From Hansschlegelia zhihuaiae (GTDB lineage: Bacteria > Pseudomonadota > Alphaproteobacteria > Rhizobiales > Methylopilaceae): DNA of 64,000 nucleotides. The stretch spans positions 1 through 64,000 of the forward strand of contig NZ_RYFI01000023.1 of assembly GCF_004103825.1 (NCBI RefSeq), given 5' to 3'. Under the pieces are notes generated by a model. That model was not told where the DNA came from. It worked only from the letters and a program-made list of their open reading frames with translations, and searched no databases. Made by a program: the position numbers and the translations under genes. Position 1 is the stretch's first letter. Each line of letters begins with the position of its first letter. This document shows, in pieces, positions 41,326 through 51,393 of the stretch.

Positions 41326-44300
41326 TCAGGCAACGGCACCGCTCACGATGTCCATGAGCTTCGCATAATCCGTCACCACGTCATACCTCACCCGATCCTG
41401 AGTGATTTTCTGGCTGATCTCCCCAAAGAATTTCCGGGCACACTCGATCTTTGTTTTTTCGATCTCTCGCAGCTTCATAGACGACATTGTGCCCTTTGTT
41501 TCCGCCACGAAGTAGATGTGCTTCACGCGTCCAGCTTTGAAGGAGATCGCCCAGTCAGGGTTATAGTCTCCCACCGGGGTCGGAATCAGGAAACCGCGAG
41601 GCAGCTTAGCGTAGACGACAACCTCACCGCTGCTATCCAGCTGCTTGACGAAATCGCGCTCCACATCGGAGTCTATGATTGCATAGTCATAGACGTGGTT
41701 TTTGAGCTTGGCACTCGCGCGTGAGAAATCCTGTCCGGTCTGCGCGGCGGTGAAGATGTCCACGTCATAACGCTCATCCACTTCGTCATAGGCCAGCCGT
41801 TCGATCACCATCGCCGCCTTCTGCTCGGCGATGATCCGGGACGCCTCCGCGATGAAGTGCTCGGGGTTCTCTCTGAACTGACTGAACACACTGGCCTGGA
41901 TCCCCGTGAGGATGTCGGCCACGGTCTTGCGCGTCAGCTCGGTGTTTTCGGCGACCTTTCCGAGAAGGTCGTATTTCACGAGAGAATGCACCGAGCCACC
42001 ACGCTCAGTCGTCGAGCCGGTGAGCGAGAAACCGTCGCCGGCCTTCAGTTGCTCATCGGTCAACCCTTCGCCCTGGACACCGGTCTGCACAGTGTACTGA
42101 AGCGGCGTGACCCAGAGCTGGCTGTCGAGCGCGCTCACGCATTTGCGGACCAGTTCGTCGGAATCGAACTCTACGCGATAGACGGCCTTCTGGTTGATGC
42201 GTTGCCAGAGTTCTTGGAACTCCTTCTTCTCGAAATTGTCGTTCAGTGGATTGCTCTTGGGCTTCCGGCCATCGTCTACCTTCGGCAACTGAGCATCGCT
42301 GAACACGCTGTCAATGATCTGGAAAATCTGGTCCGCGTGAGGCGTCAGTTCGTCCGGCAACGCCGCCAGCGTCCCGGCCTCCTTGGCCTCGTGGTACGCC
42401 GAGGTAATCTGGTCCGCGTCATCCGAATAGTCGTTCTTCATCAGATAGCGATATATCTGCTTCGCCATCGCCGGCGTGATCTCGATCGGCCCGGCATCGG
42501 TCGTGATGGTCTTCCCGGTGAAGTATGCCTCGGTCGCCTTACGGGGACGGGAAGTCAGCGTGTCGGCGATCTCCTTCTGGAGGCCGCTGACGAAAGCCGT
42601 GTAGCTCTCGCTGGCTACGACGGTCAGGATGTTGATATCGTGGACCACGGCGGGTTTGTCCATGCGGTCGCCGTTCTGATCGACCGACAGGCGCAGCCCG
42701 CGGCCGACTTCCTGGCGGCGCGAGATCGTGTTGTCGCTGTGCTTGAGCATGCACATGACGAACACGTTGGGATTGTCCCATCCTTCCCGGAGCGCCGAGT
42801 GCGAGAAGATGAAGCGGGTCGGTTCGCCGAAGGACAGTAGCCGCTCCTTGTCCTTCAGGATCAGATCGTAGGCGTCCACGTCGTCGGAATCGACTGCGCG
42901 TGCCCCGACCACGGGGTCCTTTAGCCGGTTCGTTTTCTTGTCGATCGAGAAGTAGCCATTATGGGTCGCCGCCGCGTCGATTCCGGCCAAGTGCTTGCGA
43001 TAGGCCTCGCCGTCAATCGCCAGCTCGGACAGGTATTCCTCTTTGAGAAGCTCGTATTCCTCCTCAAAAACGCGAGCGTATTCGCCCTTTTCGTCCGATT
43101 GGGCATAGTCTCGGTATTTCACAACCTCGTCGATGAAGAAGAGAGACAGCACCTTAATGCCCTGGGCGAAGAGCTGCTTCTCCTTGTCGAGGTGCGCCTT
43201 GATCGTTTCCCGGATCTGGATGCGCCTTATGTCGCGCTCGGACACATCGCCAGTCGCCTCGCCGGCATGGAGCACCACGCCGTTGGTGAACTCCACCGTA
43301 TCGTTGCGGGCGTCGATCTGCGCGATGGTGAAGCCGTTGCGATACTGGTCCAGCTCCCCAGACTCGGCGAACAGGTCGTCACGGAACTCCAGACGCTTGA
43401 GCTGGCGCTTGATCTCGCCGGACTTCAGCCTGACCTCGATCTCGAGCCGCGCCACCGGCGCCTTCTTCGAGATGTCGATGCCCTCGAGATAGAGATAGGC
43501 GTTCGTACCGGCGAGACCGCGGGTCTGGATACCTCGCACAGCGATCTTCTTCACCAGCTTCTGGTTATAGGCGTCGAGCGCGTCGAGCCGGTGGATGCGG
43601 TTATGCTCAGTCCGGTGCGTCGCCGAGTAGCGAAGGATCATCAGCGGCTTGAATTTCGGCAGCGCCTCCATCGTGGCGGCGCCTTCCATCTTCTGCGGCT
43701 CGTCGAGGATCAGGATCGGCCGGTTGCTGGCGATAACATCGATGGGCTTGCGCGACTGGAAATCATCCAGCTCGTCATAGATGCGGCGGTTGTCGGCTCC
43801 CCGGGCGTTGAACGCCTGGATGTTGATCACCATGACGTTGATGCCCGCGTCCGATGAAAAGCTCTCCAGCTCGTGCAGCCGCCTGGAGTTGTAGATGAAA
43901 AAGCGCGCCTTCTTGCCGTAGCTTTCGGTGAAGTGGTCAGCAGTGATCTGGAGCGATTTGTAGACACCCTCGCGGATGGCGATGCTGGGCACCATGATGA
44001 TGAACTTCGACCAGCCGTAACGCTTGTTCATCTCGAACATGGTCTTGATGTAGCAATAGGTCTTGCCGGTGCCCGTCTCCATTTCGATGTCGAGGTTGAG
44101 CCTGCACCCGGCGCTGGAGACCAGCTTGTCCGAGATCGGCAGGTTCTGCCGCCGCTGGACGTCCTTGATGTTCGCCAGCACCTGAAGGTCGGTCAGGGCA
44201 AGATCGGCGTTTTTGAAGCCCTCCTCGAAGGCGCTCACCTGCGCCTTTCGGCCTGGGTCGATCCGATAGGTGATGCCGTTCACCAGCGGCTGACCGGCGA

Positions 44301-44364
44301 AGCAGTCCACCACCGAATCCACGGCCTGGGTCTGATAGGGCTGGACCTTGAACTTCAGCTTCAT
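41326..44364 (-). CDS. res: Type III restriction enzyme subunit (Res)
   Basis: 1012 aa. SF2 translocase: Walker [11 protein letters not shown] at ~95-104, motif [10 protein letters not shown] at ~215, and motif VI region [16 protein letters not shown] and EVGRGLRL. The C-terminal nuclease shows the PD-(D/E)xK pattern [13 protein letters not shown]...YFVAETKG at ~932-956. It forms a complex with Mod, translocates or slides from two head-to-head sites and cuts ~25 bases away in known type III systems. Last gene of the minus-strand operon, 10 bases after mod. Confidence 0.92.
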   Translation of the reverse strand: MKLKFKVQPYQTQAVDSVVDCFAGQPLVNGITYRIDPGRKAQVSAFEEGFKNADLALTDLQVLANIKDVQRRQNLPISDKLVSSAGCRLNLDIEMETGTGKTYCYIKTMFEMNKRYGWSKFIIMVPSIAIREGVYKSLQITADHFTESYGKKARFFIYNSRRLHELESFSSDAGINVMVINIQAFNARGADNRRIYDELDDFQSRKPIDVIASNRPILILDEPQKMEGAATMEALPKFKPLMILRYSATHRTEHNRIHRLDALDAYNQKLVKKIAVRGIQTRGLAGTNAYLYLEGIDISKKAPVARLEIEVRLKSGEIKRQLKRLEFRDDLFAESGELDQYRNGFTIAQIDARNDTVEFTNGVVLHAGEATGDVSERDIRRIQIRETIKAHLDKEKQLFAQGIKVLSLFFIDEVVKYRDYAQSDEKGEYARVFEEEYELLKEEYLSELAIDGEAYRKHLAGIDAAATHNGYFSIDKKTNRLKDPVVGARAVDSDDVDAYDLILKDKERLLSFGEPTRFIFSHSALREGWDNPNVFVMCMLKHSDNTISRRQEVGRGLRLSVDQNGDRMDKPAVVHDINILTVVASESYTAFVSGLQKEIADTLTSRPRKATEAYFTGKTITTDAGPIEITPAMAKQIYRYLMKNDYSDDADQITSAYHEAKEAGTLAALPDELTPHADQIFQIIDSVFSDAQLPKVDDGRKPKSNPLNDNFEKKEFQELWQRINQKAVYRVEFDSDELVRKCVSALDSQLWVTPLQYTVQTGVQGEGLTDEQLKAGDGFSLTGSTTERGGSVHSLVKYDLLGKVAENTELTRKTVADILTGIQASVFSQFRENPEHFIAEASRIIAEQKAAMVIERLAYDEVDERYDVDIFTAAQTGQDFSRASAKLKNHVYDYAIIDSDVERDFVKQLDSSGEVVVYAKLPRGFLIPTPVGDYNPDWAISFKAGRVKHIYFVAETKGTMSSMKLREIEKTKIECARKFFGEISQKITQDRVRYDVVTDYAKLMDIVSGAVA

Positions 44365-44374
44365 GCTCGCCCCC

Positions 44375-46279
44375 TCAGATCGACCGAACGTCGGTGCTGG
44401 GGGAGAGCTGGCGGAAGACCTGCTCGACGTTGATCTTCACGGCGTCCGATACGAACCCGTTATCGCGGAAGACGACGCGCAGCGGTTCGCGGCTGGCAAG
44501 CTCCTTCACCAGTTCCTCGGTCACACCCACATCGAAGCAAGCGACGAGGGCGTTTTCATCCACGAAGAAGACATTCTTGCCCTGCACCACCTCGCGCCGG
44601 ATCGGCAGGGCTAGGTCCACGCCCCAATCGACCAGAACCTGGAACAGCAAATCCTCTGGGGTGCGGTCCGGCTTTATGTTGTCGACCGCCTGAAGCAGGT
44701 CCTTTTGATCGACCTGGTCCGGGCGATAGTACACATCCTGCATGTTCGACGTGTCAATCTTGAGAGTCCTGAACCCGACGTCACCATTCCAGTCGGCGTG
44801 ACGGGGCCCCGTTGCAATCGCACGACCGGAGCGACGAATTCTCTCTTTGGTAATTTCCGCAATGTTGGAGAAGCCGGCCTTCCGGGCTTCGGTTCCGTCG
44901 CCCACCTCTTCAGGGAACTGAACCAGGATAAATTGCCGGTTGCCTCCGTCCTCGGCATTTTGCTCCAATACGGCGACACCAGTGGTCCCTGAACCAGCGA
45001 AGAAGTCCATTACGATATCTGACGATTTCGCCTCGGTGCCGATCTGAATAATGCGACGAAGGAGATCGACGGGCTTTGGGTGATCAAACACCTTGATCCT
45101 GTCGAATAGCGCGCTGAGTTCCTTGGTTGCTTTTTTGTTTCCGGCGCCGTCATTCCATAGATCAGAAACCTCCTTACGACCGCCTTTTAGATAGTGCTTC
45201 TGATATACTTGCCATTTGGATACGCCACCCCGAGTAACTTTCTTCCACTCAATCATACCTTCTCGGACGAGCTTCTTATACGTGTCCTTGCTGCAAACCC
45301 ATCTGCTTTCGTATCCCTCTGGCGCGATCGGGTACACGTCTCCGCCATCAGGGTCCTGTACAGCAAAAAACATGGTTGGCCGATCTTCTCGGCGGTTCTC
45401 TCCACCAGTACGCCGCAGCGAGCGCGTCAGATATCGCCCCTTTTCATCCTCCTGGTCGTATAGCGCCATCTCCTCCTCAGACATCGGCAGTCCAAGTAGA
45501 CTGCTCTCCGCGTTCTTTGAGAAAACAACGATGTAATCGAGCTCGCGGGCAATCCCCCTGCTACCGCTTCCCATCCGCGTCCCGGTAGCCCTGGAAATAA
45601 CGCCTATACAGCAGTCGTTTCCGAACACCTCCTTACCAACAGATATAAGATTTGCGAGCTCAAGAACGTCAATCGAAACAAAAATAAATCCTGATTCATG
45701 AAGAAGTGACCGCGCAATACGGAGGCGAGAGTAAATCATCGAAAGCCAATCTGAATGAAATCGGCCATTTGACTCCGGGTTCGCAACCATACGATCCCGA
45801 CTAGGCTCTGCTTGGCCGGATTTTATGAGGTAGGTTGCGAAATCGTCTTCGAAGTCATCGTCGTAAACAAAATCATTTCCGGTATTATACGGCGGATCTA
45901 TGTAAATGAGTTTTACGAGGCCAAGATAGTTTTCAAGTAAGAGCTTTAGCGCCTCGAGATTGTCACCTTCGACGAAAAGGTTCTTAGTGCGATCAAAGTC
46001 CACGCTTTCCTCCCGCGCCGGACGAAGTGTTTTCGCAATCGGCGCGTTGGCCGCAAGAAGAGCCTCTCTCTTCCCAGGCCAGTTGAGGTGATAGCGTTCC
46101 TGAGGACCTTCGAGGGCATGATCGCTCAACTCCTGCCGAAGCTGATCGAAATCCACCGTCAGACGCGGTTGCCCGGTCTCCTCGTCGTGCGCTTCAGTCA
46201 CACAGCCAGGGAACAGTTCGCGGACCTTCGCGATGTTCTCCATGGTCAGATCGGAGCTGTGCATCTTCAGCTTTTCCAT
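44375..46279 (-). CDS. mod: Type III DNA methyltransferase subunit (Mod)
   Basis: 634 aa from ATG 46279, chosen for the AAAGGG six bases upstream; a GTG at 46297 overlapping the DUF4391 stop is the alternative. Motif [10 protein letters not shown] at ~128-135 comes before motif [13 protein letters not shown] at ~424-435, the order of beta-class N6-adenine methyltransferases. The middle part, which includes the target recognition region between these motifs (DNA about 45000-45990), is visibly richer in A and T than the flanking genes, pointing to exchange of the recognition domain. It gives the system its sequence specificity. Confidence 0.92.
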   Translation of the reverse strand: MEKLKMHSSDLTMENIAKVRELFPGCVTEAHDEETGQPRLTVDFDQLRQELSDHALEGPQERYHLNWPGKREALLAANAPIAKTLRPAREESVDFDRTKNLFVEGDNLEALKLLLENYLGLVKLIYIDPPYNTGNDFVYDDDFEDDFATYLIKSGQAEPSRDRMVANPESNGRFHSDWLSMIYSRLRIARSLLHESGFIFVSIDVLELANLISVGKEVFGNDCCIGVISRATGTRMGSGSRGIARELDYIVVFSKNAESSLLGLPMSEEEMALYDQEDEKGRYLTRSLRRTGGENRREDRPTMFFAVQDPDGGDVYPIAPEGYESRWVCSKDTYKKLVREGMIEWKKVTRGGVSKWQVYQKHYLKGGRKEVSDLWNDGAGNKKATKELSALFDRIKVFDHPKPVDLLRRIIQIGTEAKSSDIVMDFFAGSGTTGVAVLEQNAEDGGNRQFILVQFPEEVGDGTEARKAGFSNIAEITKERIRRSGRAIATGPRHADWNGDVGFRTLKIDTSNMQDVYYRPDQVDQKDLLQAVDNIKPDRTPEDLLFQVLVDWGVDLALPIRREVVQGKNVFFVDENALVACFDVGVTEELVKELASREPLRVVFRDNGFVSDAVKINVEQVFRQLSPSTDVRSI

Positions 46280-46289
46280 ACGTATCCCT

Positions 46290-46985
46290 TTACTCACTCG
46301 TAGCGGCGCCGACAGGATCGCCCGCGGTTAGACGCTCCAGCTCTTGTTTGGCCGTGCGCAGCTCGGCATTGATGACGACGCGCTTGTTAAATTGCTTCTC
46401 GCGGGCGAGGCGGGTCTTGATCCGATCCACCTCGCGCGTCTTGGCCCGGATCGCTTCCATGCGCGCCACGCGCGTCTGAATGTCTTCGTCCGCCGCCTTC
46501 GCCACCGGCATCATAGCTGTGAGAATGGCGTCGTAGAGCCCGCCGAGATTGAGCGCGACGGGCAGGGGCTGGCGCGGCGCATCGTCCGGCGCCCAGTCGG
46601 TCGCGAAATACTCGCTGACCACCCACTTGGCCGCATCCGCATCGCTCGGCCGCTTGAAGGCAGCAACTGCTCTCCGCTTGCCCGACCAGGTGAGCTCGAA
46701 GATCAACGGAAAGGGAATGGCGCGATCAATGGCGCGCAGCACCTCGTCGTCCAGCTTGTTGGTCCGCAGGCTGACGCCGAACACCTGAATCTCGCTCACC
46801 GCTCGCGTAGCGGCGAGGTTGATGGTCTCGGGCGCCAGCTTGAATTTCCAGGCGATCTGATCGACCTGGGTGACGAACAGGTCCTTCAGCGCCGTATTCG
46901 CGCCAGCGTGCTCATAGATTCTCGTCTTGGGCACCACGCGGCCGAAGGCGGCCGCCTTGGGATAGTCGAAGAAGACGGCGGTCAT
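46290..46985 (-). CDS. DUF4391 protein
   Basis: 231 aa. FFDYPKAAAFGRVVPKTRIYEHA...LFVTQVDQIAWKFKLAPETINLAATRAVSEIQVFGVSLR is typical of DUF4391. A C-terminal coiled coil (EDIQTRVARMEAIRAKTREVDRIKTRLAREKQFNKRVVINAELR) probably mediates binding to another subunit. The family is known from type III restriction operons; its task is not established. Coupled to the helicase gene upstream by ATGA, and its stop lies between the two possible mod starts. Confidence 0.85.
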   Translation of the reverse strand: MTAVFFDYPKAAAFGRVVPKTRIYEHAGANTALKDLFVTQVDQIAWKFKLAPETINLAATRAVSEIQVFGVSLRTNKLDDEVLRAIDRAIPFPLIFELTWSGKRRAVAAFKRPSDADAAKWVVSEYFATDWAPDDAPRQPLPVALNLGGLYDAILTAMMPVAKAADEDIQTRVARMEAIRAKTREVDRIKTRLAREKQFNKRVVINAELRTAKQELERLTAGDPVGAATSE

Positions 46986-49900
46986 GCAGGCGCCTCCTCC
47001 ACCACGAGGAAGGCGATCAGCTCAAAATCGTCGAGCCCCGCGATGGTGTGGACCAGCGCCGTGGTCCGCCCGGCACTGAACAGGCTGTCGAGGTCCTTCT
47101 CCTCCTTTACCTCGATCATCGAACGGATCGCCGCGCTCAGAAGCTCGGAGCATTGCTCCATCTTCCGGCCGTCCTGCGTCCGCTCGTTGAACAGGCGGCA
47201 AACCGCCTGGATCGGCTCAGCTCGGCCCCGGCAACTCGTGCGGATCAGATCGAGCAGTCGTTTCACCTCGGTATGGTCGACGACGACATCCCCGTCGCTG
47301 CCGACATAGACCAGGTAATAGGGGTGAAGGCGGTTCTGCTGGTTAATGTTCACGCTGTCGTAGATGTTCTTCAGCGCAAAGATCACGCCCGGCAGGAGCC
47401 CGAGCGCCGGCTGCGCCGGCACGACCGCGTGCATGCCGTTGGGCAGATGCTCAAGGTCGCCATTCTCCTTGATGTGGTTCAGGAGATCCATGCGGAAATC
47501 GTTGAGGCCAAGATCGGTGATCGATATCCCTGTCCGCACGTCCTCAAGCTCAATTACCTCTTCCTGTAGGCGCTTGAGCTGCTCCTTCCGATAGGCGATG
47601 TCGCTACTCTTGGCGGTGAGCACATTGTCGTCGCCGGTAGCCGTGACGTCGGCGATCACCATGCGATTTTCGACGCGCTCCTTGAGGTTGATGTACTCGT
47701 CAAGCGAGATGTCCGGCCAATAATTGACGAGCTGGATTTGCGTGTTCGGCGACCCGATACGGTCAATGCGCCCAAAGCGCTGGATGATCCGCACGGGGTT
47801 CCAGTGGATGTCGTAATTGACCAGGTAGTCGCAGTCCTGAAGGTTCTGGCCTTCGGAGATGCAGTCCGTACCTATCAGGATGTCGATCTCGCCAGCCTCA
47901 TGCGGCAGGACCAGGTGCTTCTCCTTCGAGCGCGGGGAGAACAGCGTCAGGACGGACTGAAAATCGTAGCTTTTCTTCAGCGTGGTCTTCGGCGCGTCGG
48001 ATCCCGTCACCAGGCCGGAATTGAGTCCGTGAGATTGCAGGAAGGCCGGCGTCAGGTTGGCATAGAGGTACTTCGCCGTGTCGGCGAAGGCGGTGAAGAT
48101 GAGAACCTTGCGATTGCCGGGGTTCAGCGGCTCGCCAACCTTACGGGTAATAACGTCCTTGAGGTGCTGAAGTTTGGCGTCATCATCGGGACCGACCTTG
48201 TCCATCGAGGCGATCAGGTCCCGGATCAGGGCGAGGTCAGCCTCCAGATCGTGCTTCCAGGACGGCAGGTCCATGTCCGCGAGGCTGATCTGGATCTTCC
48301 TGCCGACCGTAAACTCGTCGAGCCCGACCAGGTCCTCGTCGTCGTCGAAGCCAGGATCACCGAGATGATCGGTGACACTCGCCGAGCCGCCGGTCCGTTC
48401 GAAGGTCGAGATCGCATCGAGCGTCTGCGCGATGTTCCCACTCAGCGCGCGCAAGGTAAGCCGGAAGGCTTCGACCGAACTTTCCAGCCGTTTGAGCAGG
48501 TTGGTGGTCATGAGAGCCTGAAGGCTCCGCTCGCGATCCGCTTGGCGCAGCTTGCCGCGCCCGCCCTCGACCTGGGTGTCGTAGATCTCTTCGTATTTGC
48601 GCAGCCGGCTCGACAGGATGTAGCTGATCGGGGCGTAGACAGCGAGTTTGAGCACCGACAAGTGGCTGAAGATGTCGTTGAGCCCGAGCACGTCGGGCCG
48701 GTGGGTTATCGGGCACTGATGAGACAGCGGCTTTCGGCGCTGCGGGAACTTTCCGATATCCTTCGTGTCGTAGAAGGTCTCGATATGCTTGCGTGACCGG
48801 GCGATCGTCACCGCGTCGAGCAGCTCGAAAAAATCGAACTCGAGCGCCTTGAGGATGGCGGCCGCCGTCCGCTCCGGTGGCGGAAGCTCCGACCAGGCAT
48901 TGAAGGCCTTCTGGGCGCGCCGAAATATCTCCTCGACCCCTGTTTTAGTCTTGAGGTGCCGGCTGAGGTTTTCGGACTCCCCTTCGTAGGCGAGGGCAAG
49001 CTGATTGCGCAGATCGTTGAACCGATTGTTTACCGGCGTCGCCGAGAGCATCAGAACCTTGGTCTTCACGCCAGAGCGGATGACCTTGTTCATCAGCTTC
49101 TGGTAGCGTGTCTCCCGGTCCTTGAAGACGTCGTTGTTCCGGAAATTGTGCGACTCGTCGATGACGACGAGATCGTAGTTGCCCCAATTCACGCGGTTAA
49201 GCGGGATGCCGAACGACTCTCCCGAAGTGCGGGAGAGATCGGTGTGGCACAAGACGTCGTAGTTGAAGCGGTCCTTGGCAAAGATGTTGGTCGTCAGGTT
49301 GGTGTTGTAGTTCCGCCAGTTGTCGGCAAGCTTCTTCGGGCAGAGCACCAGAACCGACCGATTGCGCAGCTCGTAGTATTTTATCACCGCGAGCGCGGTG
49401 AAGGTTTTGCCGAGGCCAACGCTGTCCGCCAGGATGCAGCCATTGTGCATCTCCAGCTTGTTGATGATGCCAGTCGCCGCGTCTCGCTGGTAGTTGAACA
49501 GCTTGTTCCAGACGAGACTGTCCTTATAGCCGGTCAGATCGTTCGGCAGCGCATCCTGATCGACCTCTTCGAGGAAATCCTGGAAGATGTTGTAGAGGAT
49601 GTGGAAATACATCCGCTCGGGGGAATTTTCCTGGTAGACGGACTCGATGTGGTCGCAGATTGCGGCCGTTACATCGCTGACCTTCTCCTCATCGTTCCAT
49701 ATCTGGCCGAAGAGCTGAAGGTAGACCTGCGTATGAGCGGCATCGTCGATGCGGGTCACGAGGTTGGAGACCGCGTCACCTTTCTGGTAGCCTAGGTCGA
49801 CGGCCGTGAAACCGCTGATCGGCATATACGCGACGTCGCCAGCTTCCGAACCCGCATGGATGAACTGCTGCATCGGCGCCCTGGTCGTGTTCGACCTGAA

Positions 49901-50251
49901 GCGCGCCTTCTTTCGAATCCACTCGGCGCATTCGCGAGCGACAGCTCGTTGCGTCAGCTTGTTGCGAAGCTGTATCTCGAATTCGGTTCCGTACACCCCC
50001 CGCTCGCGCGTCGTCTTCGGAATGAAGAACTCTCGCCGCTCCTTGCGCAGACGGTCGGTCACTTCCATCGGTACGAAGGTCGGGGCGGTGAAGATGAACT
50101 CGAGGCTCTCGACCTTCGACAACTCCGATTTGAGCGCCTCGAAGGCGTAGATCGAGAAGCACGACGCCGCGATCTTCAGCCGCGTACCGCGTCTTACCGT
50201 CGCCTTCAGATCGTCGCCGAGAAGCAGGGAGGTGTTATCGATGATTTTCAT
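46982..50251 (-). CDS. SNF2-like helicase with N-terminal PLD-like region, restriction-associated
   Basis: 1089 aa from ATG 50251. Residues ~10-150 (TRLKIAASCFSIYAFEALKSELSKVESLEFIFTAPTF) resemble the phospholipase-D-like domain found at the front of such helicases, though I cannot see complete HxK motifs. Helicase motifs: DSVGLGKTFTALAVI at ~275, DESHNFRN at ~365, LSATPVNNR at ~393, and DCISEGQNLQDCDYLVNYDIHWNP...QRFGRIDRIGS near ~800. It sits between the WYL regulator and DUF4391 in the type III operon and probably adds a second DNA translocase to the defence complex. It overlaps the WYL gene by 17 bases. Confidence 0.88.
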   Translation of the reverse strand: MKIIDNTSLLLGDDLKATVRRGTRLKIAASCFSIYAFEALKSELSKVESLEFIFTAPTFVPMEVTDRLRKERREFFIPKTTRERGVYGTEFEIQLRNKLTQRAVARECAEWIRKKARFRSNTTRAPMQQFIHAGSEAGDVAYMPISGFTAVDLGYQKGDAVSNLVTRIDDAAHTQVYLQLFGQIWNDEEKVSDVTAAICDHIESVYQENSPERMYFHILYNIFQDFLEEVDQDALPNDLTGYKDSLVWNKLFNYQRDAATGIINKLEMHNGCILADSVGLGKTFTALAVIKYYELRNRSVLVLCPKKLADNWRNYNTNLTTNIFAKDRFNYDVLCHTDLSRTSGESFGIPLNRVNWGNYDLVVIDESHNFRNNDVFKDRETRYQKLMNKVIRSGVKTKVLMLSATPVNNRFNDLRNQLALAYEGESENLSRHLKTKTGVEEIFRRAQKAFNAWSELPPPERTAAAILKALEFDFFELLDAVTIARSRKHIETFYDTKDIGKFPQRRKPLSHQCPITHRPDVLGLNDIFSHLSVLKLAVYAPISYILSSRLRKYEEIYDTQVEGGRGKLRQADRERSLQALMTTNLLKRLESSVEAFRLTLRALSGNIAQTLDAISTFERTGGSASVTDHLGDPGFDDDEDLVGLDEFTVGRKIQISLADMDLPSWKHDLEADLALIRDLIASMDKVGPDDDAKLQHLKDVITRKVGEPLNPGNRKVLIFTAFADTAKYLYANLTPAFLQSHGLNSGLVTGSDAPKTTLKKSYDFQSVLTLFSPRSKEKHLVLPHEAGEIDILIGTDCISEGQNLQDCDYLVNYDIHWNPVRIIQRFGRIDRIGSPNTQIQLVNYWPDISLDEYINLKERVENRMVIADVTATGDDNVLTAKSSDIAYRKEQLKRLQEEVIELEDVRTGISITDLGLNDFRMDLLNHIKENGDLEHLPNGMHAVVPAQPALGLLPGVIFALKNIYDSVNINQQNRLHPYYLVYVGSDGDVVVDHTEVKRLLDLIRTSCRGRAEPIQAVCRLFNERTQDGRKMEQCSELLSAAIRSMIEVKEEKDLDSLFSAGRTTALVHTIAGLDDFELIAFLVVEEAPA

Positions 50252-51095
50252 CGACAGCCCCCTCACGCAGAAGCACGATTTGCTGATCTTGCGGGCGCCG
50301 AGCCTCCGGCGGCGTATCGAGCCCCAACCGTCTCAGCGCATAGTAGCGCAGCGCCTTTCGAACCTGAATCTGAGCACGTCCCCCTCGCATGCCGTAGTCG
50401 AGGGCAATGATCCGTTTTTGGCTTTCGGAAAGTTGCGGATGCGGCCCTATTTCCAGCGTGACGAGTTCGTTCCAATCGGCATCATCCTCCGGCGACACTC
50501 CACTCGACCGAATCGACCTGACCTCTATGATCCGTGAGAGCAAAAAGTCCTTGAACGACTTGCTGACCTCACAAAAGGCGCGGGTGTGCCACCGGAACCC
50601 GTCAAAGCCGATTGCATGCGGCGCGATCCATCGCCAACGTGGATCATCGCTGGAGAGCGATTGATATTTGATCTCGACTGCCTGGTTTTGGCGGATCGCC
50701 GCAAGCACTGTTCGCAACGTATCGTTGTTGACCCCACGGGCCGGCACAGGCGGTCCGGCATAAGGGGGGGAATGAGCAATCCAGGATTCGGATGAGGCCA
50801 AAATGCCTTCAGCGACGGAGCGAAGCTGGTTGAGGTACTGTCCAGCATCTGGCTTTAGAAAGCAGGGCTGAAACTCATTGCTCGCGATGTAGCGCTTGGC
50901 ACTCTTATCGTAGATGGCGTTGCGAGGCGCGCGCTCCTGGTACAGCGTCAAATCTTTCGACGCCTGTGGCACGGACACGTCGAACGCTTCGATGATGTCC
51001 GAACGATTCACGCCACCTTCCCAGTAAAGACGGAACTCGATGAATTCGAGCCGGCGCTCCACACCCCATTTCAATGCCGCAGCGGCCTCTGGCAT
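50235..51095 (-). CDS. WYL-domain regulator (BrxR/CapW-like)
   Basis: 286 aa. Winged HTH at ~12-65 (ERRLEFIEFRLYWEGGVNRSDIIEAFDVSVPQASKDLTLYQ), WYL domain at ~125-200 (NDTLRTVLAAIRQNQAVEIKYQSLSS...WIAPHAIGFDGFRWHTRAFCE), and a C-terminal extension (WCX) to 286. Proteins with this layout are autorepressors of BREX, CBASS and other defence operons and are thought to release DNA when a nucleic-acid ligand binds. It is the first gene of the operon, and palindromes lie in its promoter. GGAAAG before the ATG. Confidence 0.9.
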   Translation of the reverse strand: MPEAAAALKWGVERRLEFIEFRLYWEGGVNRSDIIEAFDVSVPQASKDLTLYQERAPRNAIYDKSAKRYIASNEFQPCFLKPDAGQYLNQLRSVAEGILASSESWIAHSPPYAGPPVPARGVNNDTLRTVLAAIRQNQAVEIKYQSLSSDDPRWRWIAPHAIGFDGFRWHTRAFCEVSKSFKDFLLSRIIEVRSIRSSGVSPEDDADWNELVTLEIGPHPQLSESQKRIIALDYGMRGGRAQIQVRKALRYYALRRLGLDTPPEARRPQDQQIVLLREGAVDENHR

Positions 51096-51130
51096 TGCTT
51101 TCCTGCCTCCGCGCGCCGATTAGGATAAAA

Positions 51131-51192
51131 ACTATATGGACGCATCGACGCGATCCATGTAATTATTATTCCCATATGGGGCGATCCGTCAA
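51131..51192 (-). promoter_or_regulatory. Promoter and operators of the WYL-restriction operon
   Basis: On the minus strand TTGACG (51192-51187) is followed after 17-18 bases by ATAATAA. The spacer contains the perfect palindrome CCCATATGGG (51171-51180). A second inverted repeat, ATGGA (51136-51140) with TCCAT (51154-51158) and inner CGC/GCG, lies between the -10 and the gene. Both suit repression by the WYL protein. The plus-strand defence operon starts just to the right, so both may be affected. Confidence 0.6.
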
Positions 51193-51229
51193 TGGTGATT
51201 GACTGGATGGTTTTGGGGTGGGGCGCGAC

Positions 51230-51373
51230 ATGCGGAAACGCGGTTCAGGGATTGAAATCACCAACAAGCGGACCGCCGGCGGCGCGGCCAAGGCGTTGCG
51301 CAACCCCAACAGCAGCACGCTCGCAAAGACGGCAGCCGCATCGACGCCGGCCCAGCGGCTCAACAGCAAGTAA
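51230..51373 (+). CDS. 47-aa basic small protein at the head of the second defence operon
   Basis: MRKRGSGIEITNKRTAGGAA... to ...AQRLNSK, 47 residues, with many K, R, S, T and A; no hydrophobic segment and probably unstructured alone. No strong ribosome-binding site, but GGGGTGGGG lies upstream. The stop is followed at once by an in-frame-shifted start (TAATG) and then by the nuclease gene, so it is probably translated as a leader to it. It may be a real small subunit, a decoy or a translational coupler. I do not know a family. Confidence 0.45.
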   Translation: MRKRGSGIEITNKRTAGGAAKALRNPNSSTLAKTAAASTPAQRLNSK

Positions 51374-51393
51374 TGCCCGGAAGGAGAGCGGCC

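Noticed and set aside
41326-51095. BREX identity for the WYL-helicase-methyltransferase operon
   Set aside because: No PglZ, BrxC or Lon-like gene; Mod and Res with PD-(D/E)xK nuclease are clearly type III restriction.
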